From Bacteroides sp. (GTDB lineage: Bacteria; Bacillota; Clostridia; Lachnospirales; Lachnospiraceae): a stretch of 64,000 nucleotides of DNA. Positions 47,632-56,165 of the stretch are shown here, one piece after another (position 1 is the first letter of the stretch; the number at the start of each line of letters is the position of its first letter). The DNA lies in contig JAMPBO010000005.1 in NCBI GenBank assembly GCA_023666705.1, positions 62,001 through 126,000 on the forward strand, given 5' to 3'. Both the position numbers and the translations under genes were made by a program. The notes below the pieces were generated by a model. It saw only the letters and a list, made by a program, of their open reading frames with translations, was not told the DNA's origin and did not search any database.

Positions 47632-49029
47632 ATGAACAGCGATTTGAGAAAACGGATCAGAGACATAAAAAAAGAAACCAATCAGGCACAAAAATTTGCA
47701 AAATATGCAGACTGCGTAAAGGAACACTACAATTATTATGCCGCAGTTAAGCTGTCGATGAACTATTACACAATCAGGGAAATGGTTGAGGAACGAAGCG
47801 GCATCAGCCCTGCTGTCAAAAAGCATCTTGAGGCTGTTACGGCTTTGCTGAAACAGTATGTTGTTTCGGATGGGGATGTGGCAGACAGCGATATTGACCG
47901 TATTAAAGGAATACGCAGCGATGTGGAAAGACGGATGCAGATTTTGACGTCATATACGGACGGGTATGAGATTTATGAGTATATCCTGAACCGGATTGAG
48001 GCGGGCATAAAGGAAAAGCTTGAGGATGTCGATGTGGACGAGCTTTCATCCAAGGTGTTTCAGTACATTTTTGCGGATATGGACAAGGTTGTCATAAACA
48101 GCAAGCTCCAGCTTGTGATGTCACAGCTTCCTGTCAGAATGACAAAAGCAAAATTTTATGATGTTGTCACAAATACACTAAACATTTATAAGGGTGGGGA
48201 CAAAAAAGCGGTGGCGGAGTTTGTGGACATGCTTGAAAAAACGGCATTGATTGCTTTGCCACCTGATTTTGAACAGGAATATCCGGTGCTATATTCTACC
48301 TACCATAAGCTTAAGGAGACAGACTATAAAAATGCTGATGCGGCGGCTTATGACAGCTTATGTGAAGGGCTTGCGGACGCTGTTTCTTTCATCGAAAATG
48401 AAAGTACCTTTTTGGTTTTGTTTCAGGAAATTGTAAATGACACATTTGCATTGTTGTTGACAAATAACAAAAAGGATGCAAACAAAAATAAAAACGGTTA
48501 TCAGCCTGCAATTCATATTATGTCAACTTGTGCAGAGGGCAAAACCATAGATATGGAAGACCAGACAATCATGGACGCATTTATTTCCATTGAGGGTGTG
48601 CAGGAGGAGCTGTTAGAGAGCGTATATGTTTTAGAGACGATGCAGGAGGAGTTTATGGCTTTCATCCGGGAGGATGAAGACATACGCACAAGCGGGGAGT
48701 TTCAGCTTATTTCCACACTGGATAAGCTGCTTTCCACAAGTCTGTTTATATCACTGGAGGAGGAGAATGACCTGTCAGGTGTTGCAGATGGTGCGTATAT
48801 AACCACTCTACGAAAATCGCTTACAGATAAGCTGTCAGGGCTGTTTGACAGCAATCCAATGATTGTAAACAGGAGTATTATGAGCAAGCTACTTTCTGTC
48901 ATGCCGATATTCCTGAACAGCAAACAGGAGATAAAGTCGTATCTTGATTATGTCCTGGGAAATTGCAGGGACATGAGTGAGCTTACTGCATGTAACAGAT
49001 TGTTAAATGAATTGATTGAGGAAGAGTGA
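47632..49029 (+). CDS. Uncharacterised helical cytoplasmic protein
   Basis: 465 residues, no signal or TM segment, mostly helical by composition, acidic toward the C-terminus. No motif recognised. It starts 26 nt after the rhomboid-like gene with GACAGGAGACAG upstream, and the next gene starts 5 nt after its stop, so it belongs to a unit reaching to 50841. Codon use matches neighbours, so it is a real gene. I cannot assign a function. Confidence 0.88.
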   Translation: MNSDLRKRIRDIKKETNQAQKFAKYADCVKEHYNYYAAVKLSMNYYTIREMVEERSGISPAVKKHLEAVTALLKQYVVSDGDVADSDIDRIKGIRSDVERRMQILTSYTDGYEIYEYILNRIEAGIKEKLEDVDVDELSSKVFQYIFADMDKVVINSKLQLVMSQLPVRMTKAKFYDVVTNTLNIYKGGDKKAVAEFVDMLEKTALIALPPDFEQEYPVLYSTYHKLKETDYKNADAAAYDSLCEGLADAVSFIENESTFLVLFQEIVNDTFALLLTNNKKDANKNKNGYQPAIHIMSTCAEGKTIDMEDQTIMDAFISIEGVQEELLESVYVLETMQEEFMAFIREDEDIRTSGEFQLISTLDKLLSTSLFISLEEENDLSGVADGAYITTLRKSLTDKLSGLFDSNPMIVNRSIMSKLLSVMPIFLNSKQEIKSYLDYVLGNCRDMSELTACNRLLNELIEEE

Positions 49030-49034
49030 TTTGA

Positions 49035-49352
49035 ATGAAGCTTGTAGATGCTCTTTATACATATGGATACAATGACAGAAAAATAAAAAAGGTTCTCCAG
49101 AAAATAAAAGAGAACCGAAAGCTGTCAAAAAGGGCACAGGTGATTGTATATCCGCTGGTACATGATGGGTTATTTGAAATATACAGCTACCGCCATCTGC
49201 TATCCCCGTGTTACAAACCCCTGTTAAAGGATGTGGTCGTTTTGGGTGTTGCGTCGGACCGTGCGGGAGCCGATGAGCTTGTGGTAAATATCGTTCAGGA
49301 TGTTTATGATTCGGATATAGATTTTGATATCAAGAGGTTTTTTGGATTATAG
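49035..49352 (+). CDS. Small uncharacterised protein
   Basis: 105 residues, basic N-half (LQKIKENRKLSKRAQVIVYP), no TM segment. Two hydrophobic strand-like pieces (VIVYPLV, VVVLGVAS). It lies between the 465-residue unknown and the YtfI-like gene, both within 10 nt, so it is probably translated with them. No family recognised. Confidence 0.8.
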   Translation: MKLVDALYTYGYNDRKIKKVLQKIKENRKLSKRAQVIVYPLVHDGLFEIYSYRHLLSPCYKPLLKDVVVLGVASDRAGADELVVNIVQDVYDSDIDFDIKRFFGL

Positions 49353-49361
49353 GGAGATAAT

Positions 49362-50411
49362 ATGCTGCATGTCATATTGCTGATATTAAAAATATTACTG
49401 TGGATAATTTTTGGGCTTGTTTCCCTTGTACTTCTTTTGGTGCTGCTTGTTCTGTTTGTGCCAATCACATACAGGGCGGATATTAAAATTGATGACAATG
49501 CCACTGTGGCAGCAAAGGTCCGTTTTCTGGTGGTGTCAGTCGGACTTTGCTTTGACAAAAATGCCAAGCAATTTGACACTGCCATAAGGGTTTTAGGAAT
49601 CAGGCTTGGCGGAGGAAAGAAAAGCACCAGGAAGGTGAAAGCGGATGTGGAGGAAGCAGTCTGGCAGACAGATGAGCTTGCGAAGGATGTGCCTGACGAA
49701 GACGCAAACGATATGGAAGATACTGTGGGGGATGGAACAGAAGAAGCCAATGCAGACGATATGCAGGATGATGCAGGGGAAACCGATGCAGGCGATACTG
49801 CGTTTGATGCAGAAGATAAAGAGATAGAACATGATGCAGGGACTGCCGTATATAATGCAGACAGAAGTGATACCGGTAAACAGGAACAGATACCGGAAAC
49901 AGATGACACTGTAAAACAGTCAGGACACGAGGAAGAGGCGGAAAATAAAAAAGCCAAAAAGAAGAAAAAGGATAAACAAAAAAAGAAAACAAAAGACAGG
50001 GATGCAGAACCAGAAAAGGAAAGTGTGCTTGACAAAGTAAATGGCAAGCTTGCATATATAAAGAAAAAGCTGAACCGGGTTGGTAAATTTTGGGATTTGC
50101 CGTGTACGGTTAAGCTTCGGACATACCTAAAAAAATATATACCGGGACTGCTTCGGCATATCGGACCAAGAAAGGTGGAGGGTCATGTCAGATATGGATT
50201 TCAGGAACCGTGTAAAACAGGGCAGGTTACAGGATATTTAAGTCTGATGCCATTTGTCTACCAAAAGAATTTTTATCTCCACCCGGACTTTTACAATAAG
50301 ATTTTGGAGGGTGAGGTAAAGCTGAAGGGCAGACTGATGCTTGGATATATTTTAAGAATTGCATTGAATATGAATGTTTGGAGAACAATAAAGGCAATGA
50401 GAAAAATTTAA
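49362..50411 (+). CDS. DUF2953 (YtfI-like) membrane-anchored protein
   Basis: 349 residues. One N-terminal TM segment (about 5-37), a beta-rich part (YRADIKIDDNATVAAKVRFLVVSVG), then a long acidic and basic low-complexity insert (about 90-225, DDMEDTVGDG-like to KKKKDKQKKK), and the conserved C-terminal helices. The N- and C-terminal parts fit DUF2953 (Bacillus ytfI), whose gene pairs with ytfJ as here. The low-complexity centre is larger than I recall for the family. Function unknown. Confidence 0.85.
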   Translation: MLHVILLILKILLWIIFGLVSLVLLLVLLVLFVPITYRADIKIDDNATVAAKVRFLVVSVGLCFDKNAKQFDTAIRVLGIRLGGGKKSTRKVKADVEEAVWQTDELAKDVPDEDANDMEDTVGDGTEEANADDMQDDAGETDAGDTAFDAEDKEIEHDAGTAVYNADRSDTGKQEQIPETDDTVKQSGHEEEAENKKAKKKKKDKQKKKTKDRDAEPEKESVLDKVNGKLAYIKKKLNRVGKFWDLPCTVKLRTYLKKYIPGLLRHIGPRKVEGHVRYGFQEPCKTGQVTGYLSLMPFVYQKNFYLHPDFYNKILEGEVKLKGRLMLGYILRIALNMNVWRTIKAMRKI

Positions 50412-50430
50412 ATTAGGAGGATAATAAAGC

Positions 50431-50841
50431 ATGGCGAATGATTTCAACGAAACAGTAGGTTCTCTGTTTAAGGGGATGGATACATTTTTATCGAGTAAGA
50501 CTGTGGTAGGGGAACCTACCCATATAGGAGACACAATCATATTGCCGCTTGTTGATGTAAATTTCGGTGTTGCAGCGGGAGCATTTGCAAAGGACGGAAA
50601 CAAAAACTCAGCAGGTGGAGGTATGGGAGGTAAGATGTCTCCGTCGGCGGTTCTTGTGATTCAGAACGGCAGGGCAAAAATGATTAGTGTAAAGAATGAG
50701 GATACGGTATCCAAAATCATGGATATGATTCCTGACATCATTGACAAGATATCCACGCTTGTAAAAAAGGGCGAGGTAAATGATAAGGATGCTGCGATTG
50801 AGGAAGCGATAAATGACATTGCAAAGGATGAGTTAATTTAA
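50431..50841 (+). CDS. GerW/YtfJ family protein
   Basis: 136 residues. The family core VVGEPTHIGDTIILPLVDVNFG, then Gly-rich GGGMGGKMSPSAVLVIQNGRAKMIS is very typical. In Bacillus YtfJ (GerW) is a spore protein needed for normal germination; homologs also occur in non-sporulating Clostridia. It forms the expected pair with the DUF2953 gene 19 nt upstream. It does not by itself prove sporulation here. Confidence 0.95.
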   Translation: MANDFNETVGSLFKGMDTFLSSKTVVGEPTHIGDTIILPLVDVNFGVAAGAFAKDGNKNSAGGGMGGKMSPSAVLVIQNGRAKMISVKNEDTVSKIMDMIPDIIDKISTLVKKGEVNDKDAAIEEAINDIAKDELI

Positions 50842-50901
50842 TTCTTACAAAATGGACATAAGCATATACTATAATAACTGATTATGTCGTTGGGTGGTTT
50901 T

Positions 50902-51039
50902 ATGAAAGCATTAATCGGATATGGTATGCTTTTTGCGGCACTCGGTATATTGATGTCGTATTTTGTAAGCGGCTTTTGCGAGTTTTTGCTTATTATAATT
51001 TTACTGTTAGGAGCTTATCTGCTGCTTTGCAAATGTTAA
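50902..51039 (+). CDS. Small two-TM membrane protein (45 residues)
   Basis: A short open frame MKALIGYGMLFAALGILMSY... ending LLLCKC, with two hydrophobic segments (about 4-20 and 27-42) split by a short hinge. It has GGGTGG upstream. It lies between gerW and the DHH phosphoesterase, 60 nt and 23 nt from them. The frame and hydrophobic pattern support a real product, but no family is recognised. Confidence 0.65.
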   Translation: MKALIGYGMLFAALGILMSYFVSGFCEFLLIIILLLGAYLLLCKC

Positions 51040-51062
51040 AATTTTTGAGAGGATACAAAACT

Positions 51063-52046
51063 ATGGCAATGAATAAACCAAATGAATTGGTAGACATGTT
51101 AAAAGGACACAGAGTATTTATACAGACGCACAATTATCCTGATCCTGATGCTATCGCCAGTGCCTTTGGCTTACAGGAATTTTTGGAGTTTTACGGCGTG
51201 AATTCAACGATTTGTTATGTTGGCATCATTGACCGCTACAACACAAGAAAAATGATGGATGCGTTTGGAATAGACATATATTCTTACGATGATATTCACG
51301 ATATGTGCGAGGAGGACTACATTATAAATGTAGATTGCCAGAAACCAAATGGAAATACGACGGATTTACCGGGAAATGAGGTGGCATGTGTTGACCATCA
51401 TCCGATATTTGAGGAGACAGACAGCTATCTGTTTCAGGATATCAGAATCGTAGGAGCCTGTGCAACGATTATTGCGTGGTATTATTATGTTACGGATACG
51501 CCGATGTCGTCAGATGTTGCGACTGCACTGGCGTACGGAATCAAGATGGATACGGATGACCTGATTAGGGGGACAACACTTCTTGATATGGATATGATTT
51601 CCTTTTTGTTCAAGTTTGCAGATTGGAACAAGTTGAATGTAATGTACAAATCGACAATCGAGTTTCAGGATTTGGCGGCATATGCATCTGCAATTGAAAA
51701 CATTGAGGTATATGATTTTGTGGGATTTACATATATGCCTTTTGAATGTCCGAATTCTCTTGTGGGAATTATCTCCGATTTTATTTTGTCCTTGGATGTG
51801 GTGGATGTTGCCGTAGTTTATTCCGTAAACCAGAACGGAATAAAATTTTCAATCAGAAGTGAGAGGGACGACGTGGACGCAGGAAAGCTTATTTATGATG
51901 CTCTTTCAGGCATAGGAAGCGGAGGCGGACATGCTGCAATGGCGGGGGGTTACGTCAGCGCAGAAAATATAAATTATCTTGGAACGGCATACCATGGCAA
52001 GATTAAAGAATTGTTTATGCAGAGTATAAGGAGCATGGTAGACTAA
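51063..52046 (+). CDS. DHH/DHHA1 family phosphoesterase (NrnA-like)
   Basis: 327 residues from ATG 51063, with GAGAGGA upstream; an open frame back to 50976 is discounted because it overlaps the small membrane protein. Motifs: HNYPDPDAIASAFGL (D.D motif I), INVDCQKP, and VDHHP (DHH). The C-terminal DHHA1 part has GSGGGHAAMAGGYV. Such enzymes cleave nanoRNA, pAp or cyclic-dinucleotide products; which one is not known. The alarmone synthetase gene follows after 24 nt. Confidence 0.93.
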   Translation: MAMNKPNELVDMLKGHRVFIQTHNYPDPDAIASAFGLQEFLEFYGVNSTICYVGIIDRYNTRKMMDAFGIDIYSYDDIHDMCEEDYIINVDCQKPNGNTTDLPGNEVACVDHHPIFEETDSYLFQDIRIVGACATIIAWYYYVTDTPMSSDVATALAYGIKMDTDDLIRGTTLLDMDMISFLFKFADWNKLNVMYKSTIEFQDLAAYASAIENIEVYDFVGFTYMPFECPNSLVGIISDFILSLDVVDVAVVYSVNQNGIKFSIRSERDDVDAGKLIYDALSGIGSGGGHAAMAGGYVSAENINYLGTAYHGKIKELFMQSIRSMVD

Positions 52047-52070
52047 TATTATGAATTTGAGGTGGTTATT

Positions 52071-52739
52071 ATGACTGCGGAAACAGATATGAGTATGGAG
52101 GTGCTTATGAACTCTGAGAATCCGGAAAAGGTTCTCAAGAATATGCAGCCCTTTATCAATTTGATGATGAATTATGAGTGTGCACTCATGGAAATTGAGA
52201 CAAAGCTTAAAGTATTAAATACGGAATTTGCACTGTTACATAACAGAAATCCGTTTGAATCCATTAAGTGCAGATTAAAAAAGCCAATCAGTATCGTTGA
52301 GAAAATGAGAAAAAAGAAGCTTGATATTACCATAGAAAATATTGAGAATAACCTTACGGATGTGGCGGGAATCAGGGTAATCTGTTCGTTCCCTGAGGAT
52401 ATATACAATTTATCGGAGCTTCTGTCAAAGCAGGACGACATTAAGGTTGTATGTATCAAGGATTACATAAGAAATCCGAAGCCAAATGGCTATAGGAGCC
52501 TTCACCTGATCGTTGAGGTGCCGATTTTCCTTTCCAACGAGAAAAAAATAATGAAGGTTGAGGTTCAGTTCCGGACGATTGCCATGGATTTCTGGGCAAG
52601 TCTTGACCACAAGCTGAAATATAAAAAGGATAATTTAAAGCATCCTGAAATTGTGGCACAGGAGCTTAAAAAATGTGCGGATACCATAACTGCAATGGAT
52701 TATAAGATGCAGGAAATTCGAAATATGCTGGAGGATTGA
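52071..52739 (+). CDS. Small alarmone synthetase (RelA/SpoT synthetase domain only)
   Basis: 222 residues. RelA_SpoT domain: KPISIVEKMRKKKLDI, TDVAGIRVICSF, PKPNGYRSLHLIVEVP, VEVQFRTIAMDFWASLDHKL, all conserved. It lacks hydrolase, TGS and ACT domains, so it is a small synthetase of RelP/RelQ (YwaC/YjbM) type making (p)ppGpp. The ATG has GAGGTGG upstream. The neighbouring DHH gene fits nucleotide turnover. The flavin reductase begins 2 nt after its stop. Confidence 0.95.
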   Translation: MTAETDMSMEVLMNSENPEKVLKNMQPFINLMMNYECALMEIETKLKVLNTEFALLHNRNPFESIKCRLKKPISIVEKMRKKKLDITIENIENNLTDVAGIRVICSFPEDIYNLSELLSKQDDIKVVCIKDYIRNPKPNGYRSLHLIVEVPIFLSNEKKIMKVEVQFRTIAMDFWASLDHKLKYKKDNLKHPEIVAQELKKCADTITAMDYKMQEIRNMLED

Positions 52740-52741
52740 TT

Positions 52742-53311
52742 ATGGCGAAGGAAGTCTGGAAGCCGGGAAATATGTTGTATCCTCTGCCTGCCGTTATGGT
52801 GACAGTGTCGGACGGATGTGGCAATGACAATATTATTACCATAGCATGGACGGGAACGATTAATTCTGACCCTGCAATGGTTTCCATATCCGTGAGAAAG
52901 TCGAGGTATTCACATGAGCTTCTCACGAAGAATGGTGAATTTGCAATCAACCTTGTCACAAAGGAGCTTACGTTTGCCATGGACTACTGCGGCGTCAAGT
53001 CAGGCAGGGACAGGGATAAATTTAAAGAATGTAAGCTTACAAAGGCAAAGGCAGACACCATAAAGGTACCGCTCATTGCAGAGAGTCCCTTAAGCCTGGA
53101 ATGTAAGGTGACGCAAGTGATTCCGCTTGGCTCCCATGATATGTTTATGGCGGAGGTCACAGCTGTTGTCATAGATGATAAGTATATGGATGAGAACGGA
53201 AAGTTTCATTTAAATGCATCCAATCTTGTTGCCTATTCCCATGGGCAGTATTATACACTTGGCGAGAATATTGGCAAATTTGGATACAGTGTACAAAAGA
53301 ACAAATCATGA
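52742..53311 (+). CDS. Flavin reductase-like protein (flavoredoxin type)
   Basis: 189 residues. The FMN-binding split-barrel: NIITIAWTGTINSDPAMVSISVRKSRYSHELL, EFAINLV, then the end NLVAYSHGQYYTLGE. These fit the flavin_reduct/flavoredoxin family, which binds FMN and may use NAD(P)H. ATG 52742 has GGAGG upstream, overlapping the prior gene end. The partner is unknown. A hairpin with an embedded promoter follows. Confidence 0.9.
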   Translation: MAKEVWKPGNMLYPLPAVMVTVSDGCGNDNIITIAWTGTINSDPAMVSISVRKSRYSHELLTKNGEFAINLVTKELTFAMDYCGVKSGRDRDKFKECKLTKAKADTIKVPLIAESPLSLECKVTQVIPLGSHDMFMAEVTAVVIDDKYMDENGKFHLNASNLVAYSHGQYYTLGENIGKFGYSVQKNKS

Positions 53312-53315
53312 GGGA

Positions 53316-53356
53316 AAAGCCAAAACAGTGATTGACAACAAAGCTGTTTTGGCTTT
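53316..53356 (+). terminator. Hairpin after the flavin reductase gene
   Basis: AAAGCCAAAACAG (53316-53328) pairs perfectly with CTGTTTTGGCTTT (53344-53356). The U-run is short, so termination may be partial. The -35 of the next promoter lies in its loop. Confidence 0.7.
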
Positions 53357-53361
53357 ATACT
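53332..53361 (+). promoter_or_regulatory. Promoter for comM, interleaved with the hairpin
   Basis: TTGACA 53332-53337 (in the loop of the hairpin), 18-nt spacer, TATACT 53356-53361. About 46 nt before the comM start. Confidence 0.7.
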
Positions 53362-53406
53362 TTTGGAAGTATAGTTTGCTCCGTATAAGGTAGATAAGGA
53401 GCACAA

Positions 53407-54954
53407 ATGTTTCATAAGGTTTCAAGCAGTGCCGTCATGGGAATTGACGGCGTGGTGATTCACGTGGAGGCAGATGTAAGCGATGGCTTGCCTGTGTTTT
53501 CCATGGTTGGCTGCCTTTCGTCGTCAGTCAGGGAGGCAGGCGAGCGGGTGCGTACCGCACTGAAAAATTCTGATTTTTTTCTTCCCCCAAAAAGAATTAC
53601 CGTAAATTTATCTCCGGGTAACTTAAAAAAATATGGTACGGGATTTGATTTGCCCATTGCAGTGGCTATTTTGCTGTGCATGGGAATAACACCGTGCGAT
53701 ACCATCAATCTTGATACAACACTGATGATAGGGGAGCTTGGGCTTGACGGTATGGTTAAGTCTGTTAATGGTATCCTTCCCATGGTTTATGATTGTTGTG
53801 GACTTGGATATGACACCTGCATAGTACCTGAAAAAAACGCAAAAGAGGCAGCTCTTGTGGACGGAGTAAGGGTGTTTGGGGTTGAGAGCTTAAGGCAGGT
53901 CGTTGACCTGATAACAGGTATCCAAAACATGGAGCCGTATCAGGTCTGTGAGAATGATACTGTTTTTGAGGAACGGCGACCTGATTTTTCTGAAATTAAG
54001 GGGCAGGAGTACATAAGAAGGGGAATGGAAATAGCCGCAGCGGGCTTTCACAATGTACTTATGACAGGTGCTGCAGGTGCAGGGAAGTCCATGATTGCAA
54101 AAAGACTTCCTACAATCATGCCGCAAATGACCTTTGAGGAGAGCGTGCAGGTCACAAAAATATACAGCATAAACGGTATGTTAAACAACGGAAGGGGACT
54201 GATACGGGAAAGACCGTTCCGTTCCCCGCACCATACAATAACAGGGCAGGCGTTAATCGGTGGTGGAGTCAATCCGAGGCCGGGTGAAGTAAGCATGGCA
54301 CATAACGGTGTTTTATTTTTGGATGAGCTGCCTGAGTTTAACAAAAATGTGTTAGAGGTGTTAAGACAGCCGCTTGAGGATGGAAGGGTTAGTTTGTCAA
54401 GGGTAAATGCGTCCTATAGTTTTCCATCTGATTTTATGCTGGTTGCCGCCATGAATCCGTGTCCCTGCGGATTTTATCCTGACAGGAGACGGTGTGCCTG
54501 CACAGTGGCACAAATAAGAAAATATCAGGGGAGAATCAGCGGACCACTCCTTGACCGGATTGACATGTATCTCGAGGTAAGACCCCTAAAGTATGAGAGC
54601 ATGTTTTCGGCGGAGGAAGCAGAATCCTCAAGGGACATAAGAGAACGGGTGGAACGGGCAAGACTGCTGCAGAAAAAAAGATATGAGGGTACAGGCATAT
54701 ATTTCAACTCACAGCTGGAAGGATCATTGGTAAGAAACTACATCAGTCTTGAAGCGGATGTGGAGCATGAGTTAAAAAGCCATGCAGGGCATGCAGGTAT
54801 CAGTGCCAGAGGCATTAACAGAATTATAAAGCTGTCAAGAACAATCGCTGATTTGGACGGTTCAGAGGATGTACAAAAAAAGCATTTGAGGGAGGCGTGC
54901 TTTTTCAGAAACAGCGTAAACCGTATGGAGGGAGGCGGCGACGATGTTTTTTGA
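53407..54954 (+). CDS. comM: YifB/ComM family Mg-chelatase-like AAA+ ATPase
   Basis: 515 residues. N-terminal Lon-like S5 fold domain (VFSMVGCLSSSVREAGERVRTAL, ITVNLSPGNLKKYG), the AAA+ core with Walker A GAAGAGKSMIAKRLP, FRSPHHTITGQALIGGG and LFLDELPEFN (Walker B), and a C-terminal domain. Known ComM helicases promote branch migration in natural transformation. The gene overlaps dprA by 11 bases, which supports a DNA-uptake role. Cys-rich NPCPCGFYPDRRRCAC is typical of the family. Confidence 0.95.
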   Translation: MFHKVSSSAVMGIDGVVIHVEADVSDGLPVFSMVGCLSSSVREAGERVRTALKNSDFFLPPKRITVNLSPGNLKKYGTGFDLPIAVAILLCMGITPCDTINLDTTLMIGELGLDGMVKSVNGILPMVYDCCGLGYDTCIVPEKNAKEAALVDGVRVFGVESLRQVVDLITGIQNMEPYQVCENDTVFEERRPDFSEIKGQEYIRRGMEIAAAGFHNVLMTGAAGAGKSMIAKRLPTIMPQMTFEESVQVTKIYSINGMLNNGRGLIRERPFRSPHHTITGQALIGGGVNPRPGEVSMAHNGVLFLDELPEFNKNVLEVLRQPLEDGRVSLSRVNASYSFPSDFMLVAAMNPCPCGFYPDRRRCACTVAQIRKYQGRISGPLLDRIDMYLEVRPLKYESMFSAEEAESSRDIRERVERARLLQKKRYEGTGIYFNSQLEGSLVRNYISLEADVEHELKSHAGHAGISARGINRIIKLSRTIADLDGSEDVQKKHLREACFFRNSVNRMEGGGDDVF

Positions 54955-56059
54955 CGAGGAGATGATATACCGCCTGTGGCTTAATACAATTGAGGGGATT
55001 GGTCTTCGGACAAAGAAGCGGCTGGCAGGTCGTTTTGGCAGTGCAGGGAATATATATCATGCAAGCCTTGTAGAACTTTCGGAAGTAATAAAAAACGACA
55101 GGGCGGAGCGGATAAACCAAAACAGAAGTCTTGACAAGGCAAAGCGTCTTGCAGAAGAATATGGGAAAAGAAGCATATTGGTTACATATCCCGGAAACAA
55201 GTATTACCCTGAAAAATTGAAACATATCCCTGACTGTCCTGAAATACTTTATATTAGAGGTGACGCTGGCATATTAAACGACAGGCTTGTAGGGGTTGTG
55301 GGAGCAAGAAATCCAAGTGTGTATGGCAGGGAAATTGCAGGTTTTTTATCGGGAACACTGGCAAAAAATAACATAGGCATTGTAAGCGGTCTTGCAAGAG
55401 GCATTGATGCGGCTGCCCACAGTGGAGCAATCTGTATGGGAGGAAAAACGGTTGCAGTGCTCGGATGCGGGATAAATGTTACATATCCGGGGGAAAATGC
55501 AGAGCTGTTTGCCCAAATAGAACGGTCTGGGACGATTATTTCGGAATATGGCTTAAATATTCCTCCATCGGCGGGGCAGTTTCCAGTGAGAAACCGGTTG
55601 ATAAGCGGTTTGTCGGAGGGGGTACTGGTAGTCGAGGCAAAGAAAAAAAGCGGCTCGTTAATTACAGCGGACCTTGCCTTGGAACAGGGAAAGCAGGTGT
55701 ATGCAGTTCCGGGAAGAATAAACGATGTGTTAAGCGAGGGAACAAATAATCTGATTAAACAAGGGGCACTTTGTGTAACGGATGCAAATGACATCCTTGA
55801 GGAGCTGTTCGGCGTTTCAGCTGTGGATGCGGAACAAGAAAAAAGCAGCATTGGGACGAAGATAGATAAAAATAGGGAAACACTTACGGACGAGGAGGCA
55901 CGGGTATATTCCTGCCTTGGATTAGAGCCTTTATTTATTGACGATATCGTAACCATATCGGGTTTGGGTATCAGAAAAACCATAAGTATATTGTATTCAC
56001 TTTGTGGCAGGGGAATCATAAAACAGCCCTTAAAGGGATATTATATTATCTGCATTTAA
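54944..56059 (+). CDS. dprA: DNA-processing protein DprA
   Basis: 371 residues. Helix-hairpin SAM-like N-terminus, then the Rossmann core with VGVVGARNPSVYG (116-128) and SGLARGIDAAAH (148-159), NPPS-like loop PSAGQFPVRNRLISGLS, and a C-terminal winged helix of the DML1 type. DprA loads RecA on incoming ssDNA in transformation. It overlaps comM by 11 bases; topA follows after 106 nt. Confidence 0.95.
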   Translation: MFFDEEMIYRLWLNTIEGIGLRTKKRLAGRFGSAGNIYHASLVELSEVIKNDRAERINQNRSLDKAKRLAEEYGKRSILVTYPGNKYYPEKLKHIPDCPEILYIRGDAGILNDRLVGVVGARNPSVYGREIAGFLSGTLAKNNIGIVSGLARGIDAAAHSGAICMGGKTVAVLGCGINVTYPGENAELFAQIERSGTIISEYGLNIPPSAGQFPVRNRLISGLSEGVLVVEAKKKSGSLITADLALEQGKQVYAVPGRINDVLSEGTNNLIKQGALCVTDANDILEELFGVSAVDAEQEKSSIGTKIDKNRETLTDEEARVYSCLGLEPLFIDDIVTISGLGIRKTISILYSLCGRGIIKQPLKGYYIICI

Positions 56060-56067
56060 ATTTTTTC

Positions 56068-56096
56068 TTGCACCCTTTGAAAAAAAGGTGTATAGT
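56068..56096 (+). promoter_or_regulatory. Promoter of topA
   Basis: TTGCAC 56068-56073, 17-nt spacer, TATAGT 56091-56096, 70 nt before the topA start. The spacer contains a small inverted repeat (CACCCTTT with AAAAGGTG). Confidence 0.65.
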
Positions 56097-56165
56097 GTCA
56101 ACGTTTAATAAATGTAGTTGAGGAAATGGTTCAGATATATATTACAATGAAAGGATTTGTGAAAA

